64,000 nucleotides of DNA from Apiosordaria backusii (lineage: Eukaryota > Ascomycota > Sordariomycetes > Sordariales > Lasiosphaeriaceae): assembly GCA_030549205.1 (NCBI GenBank), contig JAUKTV010000001.1:1426001-1490000 (forward strand). The letters run 5' to 3'. A program made the translations under genes and the position numbers. A model generated the notes under the pieces. It was not told the origin of the DNA and ran no database searches. It saw only the letters and a list, made by a program, of their open reading frames with translations. Below are positions 21,174-32,726 of the stretch, one piece after another. Position 1 is the first letter of the stretch. Each line of letters starts with the position of its first letter.

Positions 21174-24100
21174 ATGAAGTTTGGGAAAAAGTATGTCCTC
21201 GTCACCCATCGCAAGATGACCCAAACTGACGCTTTTGGATTTTTAGCCTTCCCAGAAACCAAGTCCCCGAGTGGGCGGGCTTTTATATCGACTACAAGCG
21301 CCTCAAAAAACTCATCAAGACCGCGGCGGAGACAGCAGCCCAAAATGGGGACCAGGTCGACCTGGCCGGTGGGTTTACTGATCAACAACGTCCCTTTGTT
21401 GACGCCATTATCTGACCCTTGGTCCAACAGAGTTCCTGTTCGCTCTCGACCGTGAAGTCGAATGCGTTGACCAATTCTACACAAAGAAGCTCCACGAAAA
21501 CCAGCGAAGACTCCAAGCCATCACTAGCAAGTATGGCCCAGAACCTCGCGATGCCGCCAAAATCGAGGAGGAAGAGCTTGAAGACCTGATAGGAGCTTTG
21601 CTCGAGATCAGAAACCAGCTGAGGAACCTTCAGTGGTTTGGAGAAATCAACCGACGGGGATTTGTTAAGATCACGAAGAAGCTGGACAAGAAGGTTCACA
21701 CATCAGATATCCAAGAACGATATATCTCGACAAAGGTCGACCCTCTTCCATTTTCCACAAATATTGACATCAGCCACGAACTCCAGACGGTCAACACATG
21801 GCTGTCGGTCCTCAATGAATCAAAGGGCACTGGTGACGCCAAATCGGACCGTTCAACGCGGTCTTTCGGGCGACCAACGAAACTGGATGTCGATGCGTCA
21901 GTGCTCAACACACTAGACCAGGCGATCCGGCAAGATCATGTGGATGCTCTGTTATCCGGCTTAGCTGATGCAAAGCTTGCAAAACAAGATCGAACCAACT
22001 CTTACCAGTACCTGCTGCGCGGCCTCCTGCAGCGCGGCATCTCGGCGCGGTCGAAACAGGTTATTCCTGTGCTTCTCGAAAAGATAACGGATATTGACGA
22101 CCCCGACGACATCAATGGGCGAAACTGTGTTCACAGACTGGTAACTCACATCGGCCGGACCAAGACCGTCTCTTCCAGGGCCGTGGAGGAAGTACAACCA
22201 GATTCTCATTTGAACGCATACCCCTTCCCACCAGGTGTCCAATACGCACAGAATTATCTCACCCCAGCAACATCCCCCCTCGCCACACCGCGTGTGTCTG
22301 CACTCAAAGAAACGGCCGGTCTCTTGGGCAAAGATGACGAAGCGGTGCAGATGCTTGTTTACCTTTTGGATAATCTCAAGCCAGAACAGAGGGTGGCTCT
22401 GAGAGCGAAGGACAACTTTGGCCGAATTCCTTTACACTACGCAGCTCAGTTTGGGTTTGTGGTGGTATGCCAGATTTTGATGAAGAAAATGCAGGATTGG
22501 GGGATGTTTAATGTCGAGAATGGCATTGATGCTCCCGAGTGGCAAGATAAGAACGGCGACGCGCCGCTGCATCTCAGTGTTCTTGGTGGTCACGCGCTCA
22601 CGACAAAGGCACTGCTTCAGGGGGAGAACTGGCAGGGTGTCAGTGACCAGAAGGCTGAAATGAGACGAGCTATCTCGAAATCGAGTGCTGTGTTGGCTAT
22701 TGCTACCAAGGCCAACTTCAAACACATCGTTGAGATGCTTGTGGACGCTGGAGTTGATATTAACTGGCAAGACAAGACTGGGGAGACGGCGCTGCATATT
22801 GCTGCCAGGTTTGGGCATGATGAGTGTGCAAGGGTGCTGTTGAAGGGGACTGCCGACCAAAAAGCCGACTTTGAACTGACTGAAAAGGCTTTTGCTTGGA
22901 CACCACTCCATATTGCAGCGGTAGATGGGCACCTTTCGGTTGTCAAGCTTTTGGTGGAAGCTGGTGCTGAGGTGGATAAACCGGACTCGTCTGGATGGAC
23001 AGCGAGGGAGCATGCTGCGCTCAGAGGCCACATGCCTATTGCTCACTTCCTTGCTGATCAGAGCAAGGAGGGAGATGACACCGCTGGCAGTAGCTCCGAT
23101 GATGAGAAGTCGGCGACGGAACCTGCGGCTGCGCCTGACAAGTCATCCTTCCAGGAGAGACGCTCAAAGGTGTCTTCACGTCCAGCAGAGCCAGTCAAAT
23201 CATTTGGTCATCGTTATCTCAAAGATGAGAGTCTAGTACTGGTCAGTCTAGGTTCAATGGACATGCGGAAGAATCTGGAGGCTGTCAAGCTGGACAATAT
23301 CCCGCTTTCGAAAGCACATACCACCCAGTTGGACACTACCCTGTCGATTGTGGTGTCAGCCCAAGGAGCCCAGGGCGAGCCAACCATGTTTGACCTACCA
23401 GTGCACGACAACATCTCCACCGAGCCTGTTGTTTTCACCACAGTGGACGCCAGCAAGGTCAAGCTGTTCTTCGACATCATCCCCACCTACTCTGGTAACA
23501 ACGAGAACAAGGTCGGGCGTGGTGTGGCTCTCCTGTCAAGCGTCCGGCCAACTATTGGAACCAAGAGGATGAACCTCCAGGGCGATGTCTGCGTGCCAAT
23601 CATGGGTGCCAACTTCGAGGTCATTGGCAGCGTCAACTTTAACTTCCTGGTCATCACCCCCTTCTCGCACCCCAATATGGAGGTCACCTCCGAACATACC
23701 TACTGGAAGAAGCTAGCCTCCACCATGGTCATTGGACACCGCGGCCTGGGCAAGAACATGACTTCAAGCCGGTCCCTCCAGTTGGGCGAAAACACAGTCT
23801 CGTCCTTCATCGCGGCTGCCAACCTCGGCGCTAACTACGTCGAGTTTGACGTTCAACTTACCAAAGACCACGTCCCGGTTATTTACCACGACTTCCTGGT
23901 CAGTGAGACGGGGTTTGATGCCCCGGTTCATACTTTGACGTTGGAGCAATTTTTGCACATCAACCCGGACAAGTCTCGGACCATCAAGAGCAATGGGGCC
24001 CACGAGACCCCTTTCCCTTATGCTTCAGCTCCAGAGAACAAACTGCTCAACAAGACGCGCCGGAGCAACTCTCCAGGCCCCAGACAGAGATCGATGTCGA

Positions 24101-24972
24101 TGGATTTGGCAGACCACAACAAGCAACACCACCTCTCCAAGCAAGAAATGGAAGAGAGGATGAAGCACACGCGGGATTTCAAAGAAAAGGGGTTCAAAGC
24201 CAACTCGAGAGGGAATTTCATTCAGGCGCCCTTCGCCACGCTGGAGGATTTGTTTGTCAAGCTGCCACAAAGTGTTGGATTCAACATTGAGATGAAGTAC
24301 CCCATGCTTCACGAGTCGGAAGAGCACGAGATGGATACCTACGCCGTCGAGTTGAATTCTTTTTGCGATACTGTCTTGCAGAAGGTGTACGACATGACTG
24401 CCAACCCCCACCAGAAGAGAAATATTATCTTTTCGAGTTTTAACCCGGATATTTGTTTGTGTCTGAGCTTCAAGCAGCCGAATATACCGATTTTGTTTTT
24501 GACGGATGCGGGTACGTGTCCGGTGGGGGATATTAGAGCGTCGAGTTTGCAAGAGGCAATTAGGTTTGCGAGCAGGTGGAATTTGTTGGGGATTGTGAGC
24601 AATGCGGAGCCGTTTGTGAACTCGCCGAGGCTGGTCAGGGTGGTGAAGGGGGCGGGGTTGGTGTGTGTTAGTTATGGTAGGGAGAATAACGAGCCGGGAC
24701 TGGTGAGGAGGCAGGTGAGGGAGGGCGTGGATGCGGTTATTGTTGATAGTGTGCTGGCTATTCGGAAGGGGTTGCTGACGCAGGATGGGGGGAGCAATAC
24801 CAAGGGGAAGAATGGGGGGATTGAGGGGGAGGTTGAGGAGGTTAGGGAGAGGGTTGAGAAGCAGGCGTTGAATGGGAATGGTGGGGGAGAGGTTGTGAAT
24901 GGGAAGACGAATGGACATGGCAATGGGAATGGAGTTATGGGAGGTGAGGCGGGTATTGGGTATAGCTCTTGA
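21174..24972 (+). CDS. GDE1: Glycerophosphodiester phosphodiesterase with SPX and ankyrin domains (GDE1 type)
   Basis: Three exons (21174-21190, 21247-21368, 21431-24972), 1226 residues, close to yeast Gde1. The first exon codes only MKFGK plus two bases; the join gives MKFGKNLPRNQVPEWAGFY, a classic SPX start that senses inositol pyrophosphates. The SPX domain covers about residues 1-170. Ankyrin repeats run from about 375 to 590 (for example GRIPLHYAAQFG, GETALHIAARFGHDECARVLL, TPLHIAAVDGHLSVVKLLVEAGA). The GDPD domain starts near 815 with GHRGLGKN, then GENTVSSFIAA, YVEFDVQLTKDHVPVIYHDF and FNIEMKYP. These retain the HRG, the E.D metal ligands and the second His, so it should be an active enzyme releasing glycerol-3-phosphate from glycerophosphodiesters such as glycerophosphocholine. 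That separates it from the PHO81/NUC-2 regulators, which share this layout. The C-terminus is a Gly/Asn-rich low-complexity tail. Confidence 0.94.
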
Positions 24973-26446
24973 TATGCTTTTGGATGTGGTACGGACTTGT
25001 TTGCTAGGTTAGATGGCGATGAGATGGGTATCGTTTACGAGTAGAGTCTAGAGATAGACAGACCTGCACAGAGTTGGACTTGGGGGGCTGATGGGGTTCA
25101 ACACCACTGCCTCCCTTTTTTTACTGTTAGTTTTGGGTTGGGTATCAAGCATGGTTAGCGGGGAGCAAGAGCCTGTGAAGACCTGGTTTAAGAATAGAAA
25201 GAAATAAACCGATGATTAATTATCATTTTGATGGTCGGCACCCTACTAGTGTGAGATGCAGGATCGTGTAGCAGATGTGGCGTCAATATTGAAACGGTAG
25301 AGGGTAACTATGGGTTTATCAAAAAGGGAAGTTGTTGAGTTTTTTGAGTAGATGGAATCCTGAGTTACGGGCTGCCTCCCGGAGTTTTATGCCCCTGTTG
25401 AGCGGTGGGACGCGCCATTCATTGTGGCTGATGTGGTTTAGGATTTGGTAGATTGAGCGGGGGGAAGTGGTTGTGTGGGAAATGAAAAGGGCAGTTGGAA
25501 AATGAGGGAATGAGAAGTGAGGCTATGTTTTGGAATTTTTGGTTGTGAGAGATGTGGGTTACCCTGTTTGGATGGTTGAGATGGTGAAAATCGAGGGTGG
25601 TGATGCGATGGCCGGGGCCATCAATCTTGGGTCAGGTCTTCGAATGCATTGCATGTGAAATTATCACTTTTCAGGGATTTGGAAGCGAGGGCTACGGTGT
25701 GAGATTATGGTATTTCCCCTTAATGCTATTGTCAACGAAGGCACCTCATCCTGTTTTGGGTTGTCTTTGCGGTTGTTGGTGAGGGTGATGGAATTGCGCA
25801 AAGGCTTTAAAGGTGAGCTGAAAAGAGGCTAGCTCAAGCTACGGAGCACTAGCAGCAGTGGAAATGGCTGGGCTCCCTCTCTGCTTCTCCCGCGCTTTCT
25901 GCGAGATTTTTGTATATGTACGTTATGTATGACAGTGAACGATCGTCCCCTTCTCGGCCGTCGTCGCATTCGTCAGAAACAGAAAGTAAGACCTGGTTGT
26001 TTGTGGTCGGATACGACAAGTCGAGGTTGCCATCTGCCCCGCCCCCTCCCCCTCCATTACTGTAAACGCCCTGCGAATTTGCGAAAGTGGTGCAAGCTAG
26101 AGCGAGCGGTCGCATCCACCCCGCCGCGCTTTCTTCAAGCATTCTCACTCAGCTCAGCTTGCTTGGTTCTTTTTCCCTCTTGGAAATCCGGTCGACTACT
26201 ACTTGTACCTTGATTATCAGGCAACACGGACATCGAGGACTGATTTCCTTATTCCTCTCCAAGTTTTTCTTACTTCCAGACAATTGCCAACATCTTACTT
26301 GCTCTAAACGACCAAGCTTTGCGCCCTCAACCAACCCCTCCCGTCATCGAGCGATCGAGGACGCAAACGCCAGCAAAACACCACCACACTTAACTCAATC
26401 ACGTCAGCTACAGCAGCCAAAGAGTTCTTATATTCCGGTGTCGGAT
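24973..26446. other. Intergenic region, nothing recognised
   Basis: About 1.5 kb between GDE1 and the WW-domain gene. The left half is GT-rich on the + strand, likely the GDE1 3' UTR and beyond. CT-rich sequence at 26150-26420 is probably the leader of the next gene. The frame from 26087 is open into the WW gene, but its extra N-terminus is low-complexity and not convincing. Confidence 0.45.
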
Positions 26447-27765
26447 ATGGCAGGCCCCGGATCCCCCGGCAGCGACGGGCCGACGTACGCGCCGCCTTCT
26501 CTCCCGGCCGGCTGGATCGCACAGTGGGACGCTGCCAGCAAGAAATACTATTTCGTGCAGCTTTCTACGGGAGTCTCGCAGTGGGATCTCCCGACAGAGC
26601 CGGTTCCCTTTGGCAACACCCCGGCTGCCCGCTCTGATCATCCCTACGGCGTGCCTCACCCCAACGCCGAGATTGTGACGCACCCCGACGGCTCCCAGAC
26701 GGCGCGGTATCCCGACGGACGTCTCGAGCCGGTAAACCCTAGAGAGGACGGTACCCGGGCCGTTGGCGGTGGCGGACAAAGTGATAGGGGCCTTGGTGTA
26801 AGTTTGTTATCTTCTAGATTACTTATTTCATGACAAGAGCGGGTTGCTGATGCCTGATTTGGTTGGTGATTAGTCCTTTCTCTTGAATAGTCTCGGCGGC
26901 GGCAAGCAAGGCGGCAAGCAAGGCGGCAGCAGCAGTGGTGGCGGCGGACTAGCTGGTGCTGTTCTCAGTGGGCTATCTGGTGGCGGTTCGGGTGGACATA
27001 GCGGCGGCGGCGGCGGGCTTGGTGGTAAGGTTGCTTCTCAGCTCGTCTCGGGGATATTCTCCTCTGGAGGAAGTAAGCCGTCCTCTTCGCCGTCAAACAA
27101 CTATGGTGGTCAGTCGTCATCCGGTGCCGGAGGCCTTGGGGGGTAATTGGCGGTGTTGCTGGTCTCTTTGGAAACAAGCAGAGCTCGGTACGTTGGTCTA
27201 GGATATTGTTACCCCCGAGATGTCAGCTAACCATGATTCCCAGGGAAATAACTTTGGATACTCCAATTCGGGTGCCATGGCCTACAACGGTTCAGCCCCT
27301 CCGATATCATACCAGCCTCCCTCCCAGCCGGGGTCCTCCACCAACGTCCACAGCAGTTCCTCCTCATCTTACCAGAGCAGCTCACAATCACATCATAAGC
27401 CCCCAAGCCAGCCATATGGACAATCCAATCAGTTACACAACGCACCATACGGGCAGCAGTCTTCTGCTGGCGGCTACCAGTCCTCTTCTTACGGTGGCGG
27501 ACCCGGCCATGGCCAATCCCACAGTCAAAGCTACGGCGGACAACACTCATATGGCCCCCCCAGCGGCCAGCCCAGCTACGCACCCCCGCCAAGCCAGCCA
27601 TCTTACGGTCAGCCTCAGTATGGAGGAGCAGCCAGCTCATATGGTCAGCCATCGTATGGTGCGCCACCACCACAGGGCGGTGGCTACCCCGGTCAGCAGC
27701 CGCCGTATGGTGGGCACCAGCAGCAGTACCCCCAGAGCGGTGGCTATCCTGGGTCGTACCACTAG
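26447..27765 (+). CDS. WW-domain protein with Gly-rich and Tyr/Gln/Pro-rich low-complexity tail (frame broken in a G run)
   Basis: Three exons: 26447-26797, 26874-27187 and 27244-27765. An N-terminal WW domain at about residues 17-55 (LPAGWIAQWDAASKKYYFVQ, then STGVSQWDLP) has both signature Trp and would bind proline-rich ligands. The next part has a conserved-looking HPDGSQTARYPDGR stretch. Exon 2 encodes a Gly/Ser-rich region; exon 3 is rich in Ser, Tyr, Gln, Pro and Gly with PSYG/QPSY-type units, resembling prion-like or FUS-like low-complexity domains. Within exon 2 the frame breaks at the six-G run 27138-27143. Before it the protein reads GAGGLGG; after it the coding frame is VIGGVAGLFGNKQSS in the next frame, which then splices in phase to GNNFGYSNSG. 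One more G would restore the frame, so either the assembly lacks a base or the allele is mutated. Cellular role unknown. Confidence 0.75.
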
Positions 27766-27822
27766 GAACCGATCCCAGATGAACTCGTCACGGACTACAA
27801 GACGCCAACCCCACCTGGTTTT

Positions 27823-28395
27823 TTGGGGGTAGATGAAGATGAGCGGGACTGCTTAACCAGTGGGCCAATGACTATTTACAGCTTTTGCGTGAGGCGGCTG
27901 CGATATGTGATCCAGAGGGGGAAAAGACTAAGTGACCTACATCTTGCAGAGGAAGTGCTGGAGGTACTGTATCACCTGATAGTATTGTCCACAGAATTGG
28001 CCGGCTAGGGGCTTGCCAATGTGATTGAAGTTTTGTCGATTTGCCAATCGGACGTGAGACCCTTATATTACCAAATCAGCATTTCACAAGGCAAGCTCAT
28101 ATCAGAGGAGGGCGCTCGAAGGGAATTGATAATAGAAAGCGTAACTCGCGCGATCAAATCGCTGCAGAAATTGGCGGATTTCAGGAAGCAGTATGAGCTA
28201 CTAGAGGAAGGGGAAGAATGGGAGATGGACGAGCGGATACGGAAAGAAGAGCGGGAGTGGGAAGAGCGGGAGTGGGAAGAGCTGGAGTGGGAAGAGCTGG
28301 AGGATGAAGAGTGGGAGAATGAAGAGGAGGAGAATGAAGAGGAGGAGAATGAAGAGGAGGAGAATGAAGAGTGGGAGAATGAAGAGGAGGAGTAG
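27823..28395 (+). pseudogene. Interrupted acidic ORF, possible gene remnant
   Basis: One reading frame runs from 27823 to 28395, interrupted by a single TAG at 28006-28008. The part before the stop reads as helical protein (SDLHLAEEVLEVLYHLIVLS). The part after it continues in the same style (RRELIIESVTRAIKSLQKLA) and ends in a Glu/Trp/Asn repeat. The second part has no ATG before the repeat, which argues against an independent gene. No splice pair that removes the stop was found. I do not recognise the family. It could be a decayed gene or a chance frame within the WW gene's 3' region. Confidence 0.3.
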
Positions 28396-28407
28396 TGAAG
28401 AGGAGGA
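28240..28407. repeat. Purine-rich minisatellite encoding Glu-rich units
   Basis: A 15-base unit close to GAATGAAGAGGAGGA is repeated several times from about 28310. It is preceded by related GAGTGGGAAGAGC-type units. The strand is almost pure purine plus T. In frame it encodes NEEEE and EWENE units at the end of the interrupted acidic ORF. Confidence 0.85.
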
Positions 28408-28739
28408 GAAAGCTTCCAGGAGTTTAATAAGAAGAAAGTTTGCTCCTCGTGGGCAACTGAGGTTTGTTGAGGAAGTATCAACAGCGGTTTGGGATTGTTT
28501 CTGTTTTTCTTTTCTTTTTTGCTTTTTCTTTGTTTTGTATCGACAGACTTGAAGACTTTGAATGGTATCATAGCGAAAATGTTTGTGTTTTTCTTGTTCC
28601 TAGTTGCTGTTGTTGTCGTTTATGGTCGTTCAAGTGGCGTTTTTTTCCTGTAGATGATGGCTTTGGTGTATATACACTTTTCAAGCAAAAAGGTTTGATT
28701 GTATTCTCCTTTTTTGTTTCTCCCTGCAAGATGATAGTC

Positions 28740-28770
<31 letters not shown>

Positions 28771-28773
28771 GGG
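28740..28773. repeat. T10-G24 homopolymer junction
   Basis: Ten T residues are followed directly by 24 G residues (28750-28773). A G run this long is rare in fungal DNA. It could form G-quadruplex structures and is also a common site of sequencing or assembly error. Confidence 0.9.
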
Positions 28774-29050
28774 ATTTTCTCATGTGGCAGAGACAGCAAC
28801 AGTCAGAGAGTTTGGTTGATTTGAGTTGGGTGGTGGTGTGGTGGGTGTGAACCATGGCAGGTAAGATATTATTATGTTGAAGAAAGATACTATTTATTTG
28901 GTTATATAACAACAACAACTTTAGTTCTCTTTTGTATATATAATTCTCTCAGGTTTAGAAGTTGGATTGATATTAATACTAACAGGAGTATATACAACTT
29001 TTTTTGTATGAACAATATTAAAAAAATGCTTATACAGACGGCAGGGAATT

Positions 29051-29824
29051 TTACTGCCTCTTTTTGTCATTGTTGTTGTTGTCAATATCATGGCTATTGG
29101 TGATTAACCCCTTGAAAGCTCTGCTGATACCCCCAGCGAGGAACCAGCTTGAGATGGCTACTGCGATGATGTACCCCACCGTTGGGGCTAGCGAGCGAGG
29201 GAGGATGTTGAAGAGAAAGGGGTCCAGGATGATGTCTGCTATGACGGGAGGAGGGTGGGACATGAGGGTTTTGTTGGTGGTGTAGAAGTCGGCGGCGGCG
29301 AGGATGCGGAGGAGGAGGTAGGAGTGGGGGGTTTTGGTGTTTACATCTTTTGGTGGTGATGGAGACAGGGGGAGGGAGTCAAGGTAGGAAGTGAAGGAGG
29401 GGGTACTAGAGAAGATTTCGGATGTGGTGAAGGTTTGGAGGTGGAAGGAGGTTGGTTGCTGGGGTGAGGGTTAGTGTATGAGGGTAAAAATAGGGGGGTG
29501 ATTAAGGGGGCGGGTTACGGTGGCTGCCCAGCAGATTCGCACTTCATAGCGCTGGGATGGGGTGAGGTCCCAGAGGAGGAACCATGATTCTGTTCCTTGT
29601 GGGTGAGAGGTGGTGGGGAAGGATACCGGGAGGAGAGTGCGGAGGGAGGATTGGTTGGCGGGGTGGGGTGTAAGTCGGGCGAGTTTGAGGTTGGAGATGA
29701 TGGTTGGGTCGTCGATGGGGGCGTGGACTGCGGGTGGCGCGAGGAAGATTGTTTTTTCTACGTTTGCTGAGATGGGGGAGGTGAAGAGACATAAAATTGA
29801 GAGGGAAAGTGTGAATAGCTTCAT
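29051..29824 (-). CDS. Predicted ER/secretory membrane protein of unknown function
   Basis: Two exons (29824-29519 and 29458-29051) with an intron at 29459-29518 (GTAACC donor, CACTAACCC branch motif, CCCAG acceptor), 237 residues. The N-terminus (MKLFTLSLSILCLFTSPISA) is a signal peptide. The middle reads like a small beta domain (ESWFLLWDLTPSQRYEVRICWAAT, resembling a fibronectin-III-type strand pattern, then QPTSFHLQTF across the splice). Near the C-terminus a hydrophobic segment (GYIIAVAISSWFLAGGI) is a single membrane span, followed by an Asn/Asp/Lys-rich tail. This predicts a type I membrane protein with its domain in the ER lumen. I believe it is conserved in filamentous fungi but cannot name the family. 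Confidence 0.7.
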
Positions 29825-30473
29825 TTTGGGATAGGTCTCATTGCGGAATGGTTATCTGGATATCTGCAACTGCCGGGTCAGGGTTGCCGGAGGGTTGTTC
29901 AAGTTGGAGACAAACAGAGCTTGGACCAGGCACAAGCACAAGCAAAAAGACGGGTTCCAGTCTTTTACCCCAGTTTCTTCTTCCCCGGGTTTTGCGCCAA
30001 ACCAAGAAGTGTGGGGGTCAGCCAGCCACTCAGAGACAGGGAATCGAGAATCACATGCCGGTTCTTCAGTGACCACTCGCCCAGCATAACCCGGACTGCC
30101 TGCCCCTTCCAGCAAGTGGGTGACGCAAGGACCGAGGAAATGGACCCGCGCCAGCACGAGACGAGCACCAGACCAAGAAGCAAAGCCCGTGAACATCAGA
30201 GTTTCTGCCTCTTCCTTTGACGATTGCTAATCACAAGAGTTTGTTTTGACCGTAATCCCCAAGAATACCAACGCGCTTTTGAGAAGAAACTCCCGAGTCC
30301 TATCCTGAGACACTCGCGTCTTTTGTCCCCAACTCGATACTCTTAGTCCCCTCCTCGAAAGTCCCCAACGGCTTTAGAACCCCCTTTATACTCAATGACC
30401 GCCACAGCGCACCCGTGATTGCTACTCCCGACCTCCTCACTCCTGCCTCCCACCACCGTCGCCGTCGCCCGCA
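29825..30473. promoter_or_regulatory. Divergent promoter region
   Basis: About 650 bases between the start codons of the ER-type protein (-) and the ABCD transporter (+). The small ORFs here overlap on both strands and show no domain. No specific site is identified. Confidence 0.45.
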
Positions 30474-32726
30474 ATGGCGCCGACAATGTCGAAGCCGAGC
30501 GCTAGCAGCGCGGCTGCCCGAGACCGGACGATTCGTGGCATCATTTCGCAGTTGACGTCCATGTACCTCCAAAACCGAACCCGTATATCGCGCGCCGTCT
30601 ACATTACGCTCTTTGTGGCTCTCATAAACCGAGTGCGGCATGCTATTCAAGAACAAAAGGCCGCCTCAGTACGAGAGGCGACACAGCGCGCCGAGAAGGT
30701 TGGCACAACATCAACTGCGGATGGCGAGGTGACAAAAAAGAAAAAGGTGGAACTGAACCGCGAGTTCTTCCGCTCGTTGTTGAGGCTGTTGAAGATTGTG
30801 GTACCGGGATGGAGGAGCAAGGAAACAAGGCTGTTGATCAGCCACAGTTTCTTTCTGGTGATGCGAACGCTCATCAGTTTGAAGGTGGCGGCGATGGATG
30901 GTGCGATTGTGAAGGCTCTGGTCAAAGGAAACGGGCGGGAGTTCTTGATGCGCATCGTGTGGTGGATGTTGATTGCTGTTCCGGCGACGTTTACCAACTC
31001 GATGCTGTCGTATCATCAAGCTGAGCTGTCGTTGCGATACCGAACACGCTTGACGCAGTTCATTCATGACAAGTATCTTTCGCAGTTGACCTTCTATGGT
31101 ATCTCTGCGTTAGATGACCGGATCAAGAACCCGGATCAGCTTATTGCTGTTGATGTGGCCAAGTTCTCGAATAGTTTGGCAGAACTGTACAGCAACTTGG
31201 CGAAGCCACTTCTTGACATGGTGAGTCCCCTAATTGCCTGCATACAAAGTAAACATGACTGACATAAGCAGACAATCTACACATTCTCCCTCTCCAAATC
31301 TGTCGGAGGAGAAGGTGTCGTCTTCATGTCCCTCCTCGTCCAGCTCTCCGCCCACGTCATGCGTGCTCTAACACCTCCATTCGGCAAATACGTCGCCGAC
31401 GAAGCCAGACTCGAAGGCGAGTTCCGCTTCCAGCACTCCAGATTAATAGACCACAGCGAGGAAGTCGCGCTGTACGCCGGCCACGAAGCCGAAAAGGACA
31501 CGCTCGACAAGGGCTATTTCACCCTTATCAAGCACGTCAACTACATCCTCCGCCGCCGCTTCTACCACGGCTTCATGGAGGACTTTGTCATCAAGTACTT
31601 CTGGGGCGCGCTCGGGTTGCTGCTGTGCAGTGTCCCCGTGTTTGTGAAGCTTCCTGGCCAGGTGGCAATGAACATGGGTGACAGAACCGAGACATTTGTG
31701 ACGAACAGGCGTATGCTGCTGTCGGCGTCTGATGCCTTTGGGCGTATCATGTTTTCGTACAGGGAAATCATGGAGTTGGCGGGCTACACCTCTCGCGTGT
31801 CGTCGTTGTTGGAGGTCATGGACGACATTCAGGCTGGGCACTTTGAGAAAAAGCTTGTTTCCAGCTCCGGCACGGAGAACAACGAAGCCGTTCTCAAGGG
31901 AAGAGGCAAAGTCGTCGAGAGCAGTAATATTGAATTCATCGATGTGTATGTCCCCCTCCTTCCCCCTTTCTTCAGGCCCCCTACTAACTGATAAAAAAGG
32001 CCCATCATCTCCCCCAACGGCGACGTTCTCGTCCCCGCCCTGACCTTCAAACTCACCCCCGGCGACCACCTGCTGGTAGTCGGCCCCAACGGCTGCGGCA
32101 AATCCTCCCTCTTCCGCATCCTGGGCGGCCTCTGGCCGGTATACGGCGGAACAGTCCACAAACCCCCCTTCACCGACATCTTTTACATACCCCAGCGCCC
32201 TTACCTGAGCCGCGGCTCCCTCCGCCAGCAAATCATCTACCCCGACGGCCTGCGGACCATGCGCTCGAAAGGTATCACCGACGCTGACCTGCTCTCCATC
32301 CTTAAAACTCTGTCTCTAGAACACCTGATCGAGCTCTACCCCGAAGGCTGGGACGCCGAGGCCGAGTGGCGCGATGTGCTTTCCGGGGGATTGCAGCAAC
32401 GAGTCGCAATGGCGAGGCTGTTTTACCACAAACCGCGCTATGCCATCCTGGATGAGTGCACGAGTTCGGTAACGCTCGACACGGAGAAGATCATGTACGA
32501 TAATGCCAAGGCTCTCGGGATCACGCTCATGACGGTGAGCCATAGACGGTCGCTGTGGAAGTACCATACCCACATTTTGCAGTTTGACGGGCAAGGACAC
32601 TTTGTCTTTACGAGGTTGGATGCGGATAAACGAATGAAGCTGGAGGATGAGAAGGAGGATTTGGAGGTGCTGCTGAGGCAGGTGCCCGAGTTGGAGAGGA
32701 GGGTGAAGGAGTTGAGTGAGCTTTGA
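30474..32726 (+). CDS. Peroxisomal ABCD-family half-transporter (PXA/ALDP-like)
   Basis: Three exons (30474-31220, 31272-31945, 32000-32726), 715 residues. It imports long-chain fatty acids or their CoA esters into peroxisomes for beta-oxidation, normally as a heterodimer. An N-terminal ABC membrane domain (to about residue 450) includes the EAA-like stretch EEVALYAGHEAEKDTLDKGY typical of ALDP-type proteins. The nucleotide-binding domain follows: Walker A GPNGCGKSS near residue 502, a Q-loop region FYIPQRPYLSRGSLRQQI, signature LSGGLQQRVAMAR near 600, Walker B and D-loop YAILDECTSSVTLD and the H-loop VSHR. All catalytic motifs are intact. The length fits a Pxa2-type subunit better than the longer Pxa1 type, but the subtype is not certain. 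The C-terminus is charged and probably coiled. Both introns are short (51 and 54 nt) and restore frame exactly. Confidence 0.92.

Larger units (their letters stand above)
27766..29050. other. Intergenic region with interrupted ORF and homopolymers
   Basis: Between the WW gene and the minus-strand ER-type protein gene. It contains the acidic interrupted ORF at 27823-28395 and a T10-G24 homopolymer junction at 28740-28773, both listed separately. From 28400 to 29040 the sequence is T-rich and unremarkable otherwise. Confidence 0.5.

Noticed and set aside
24025..24918. 297-codon minus-strand ORF opposite the GDE1 phosphodiesterase domain
   Set aside because: It is antisense to strongly conserved GDPD coding sequence and has no domain of its own.
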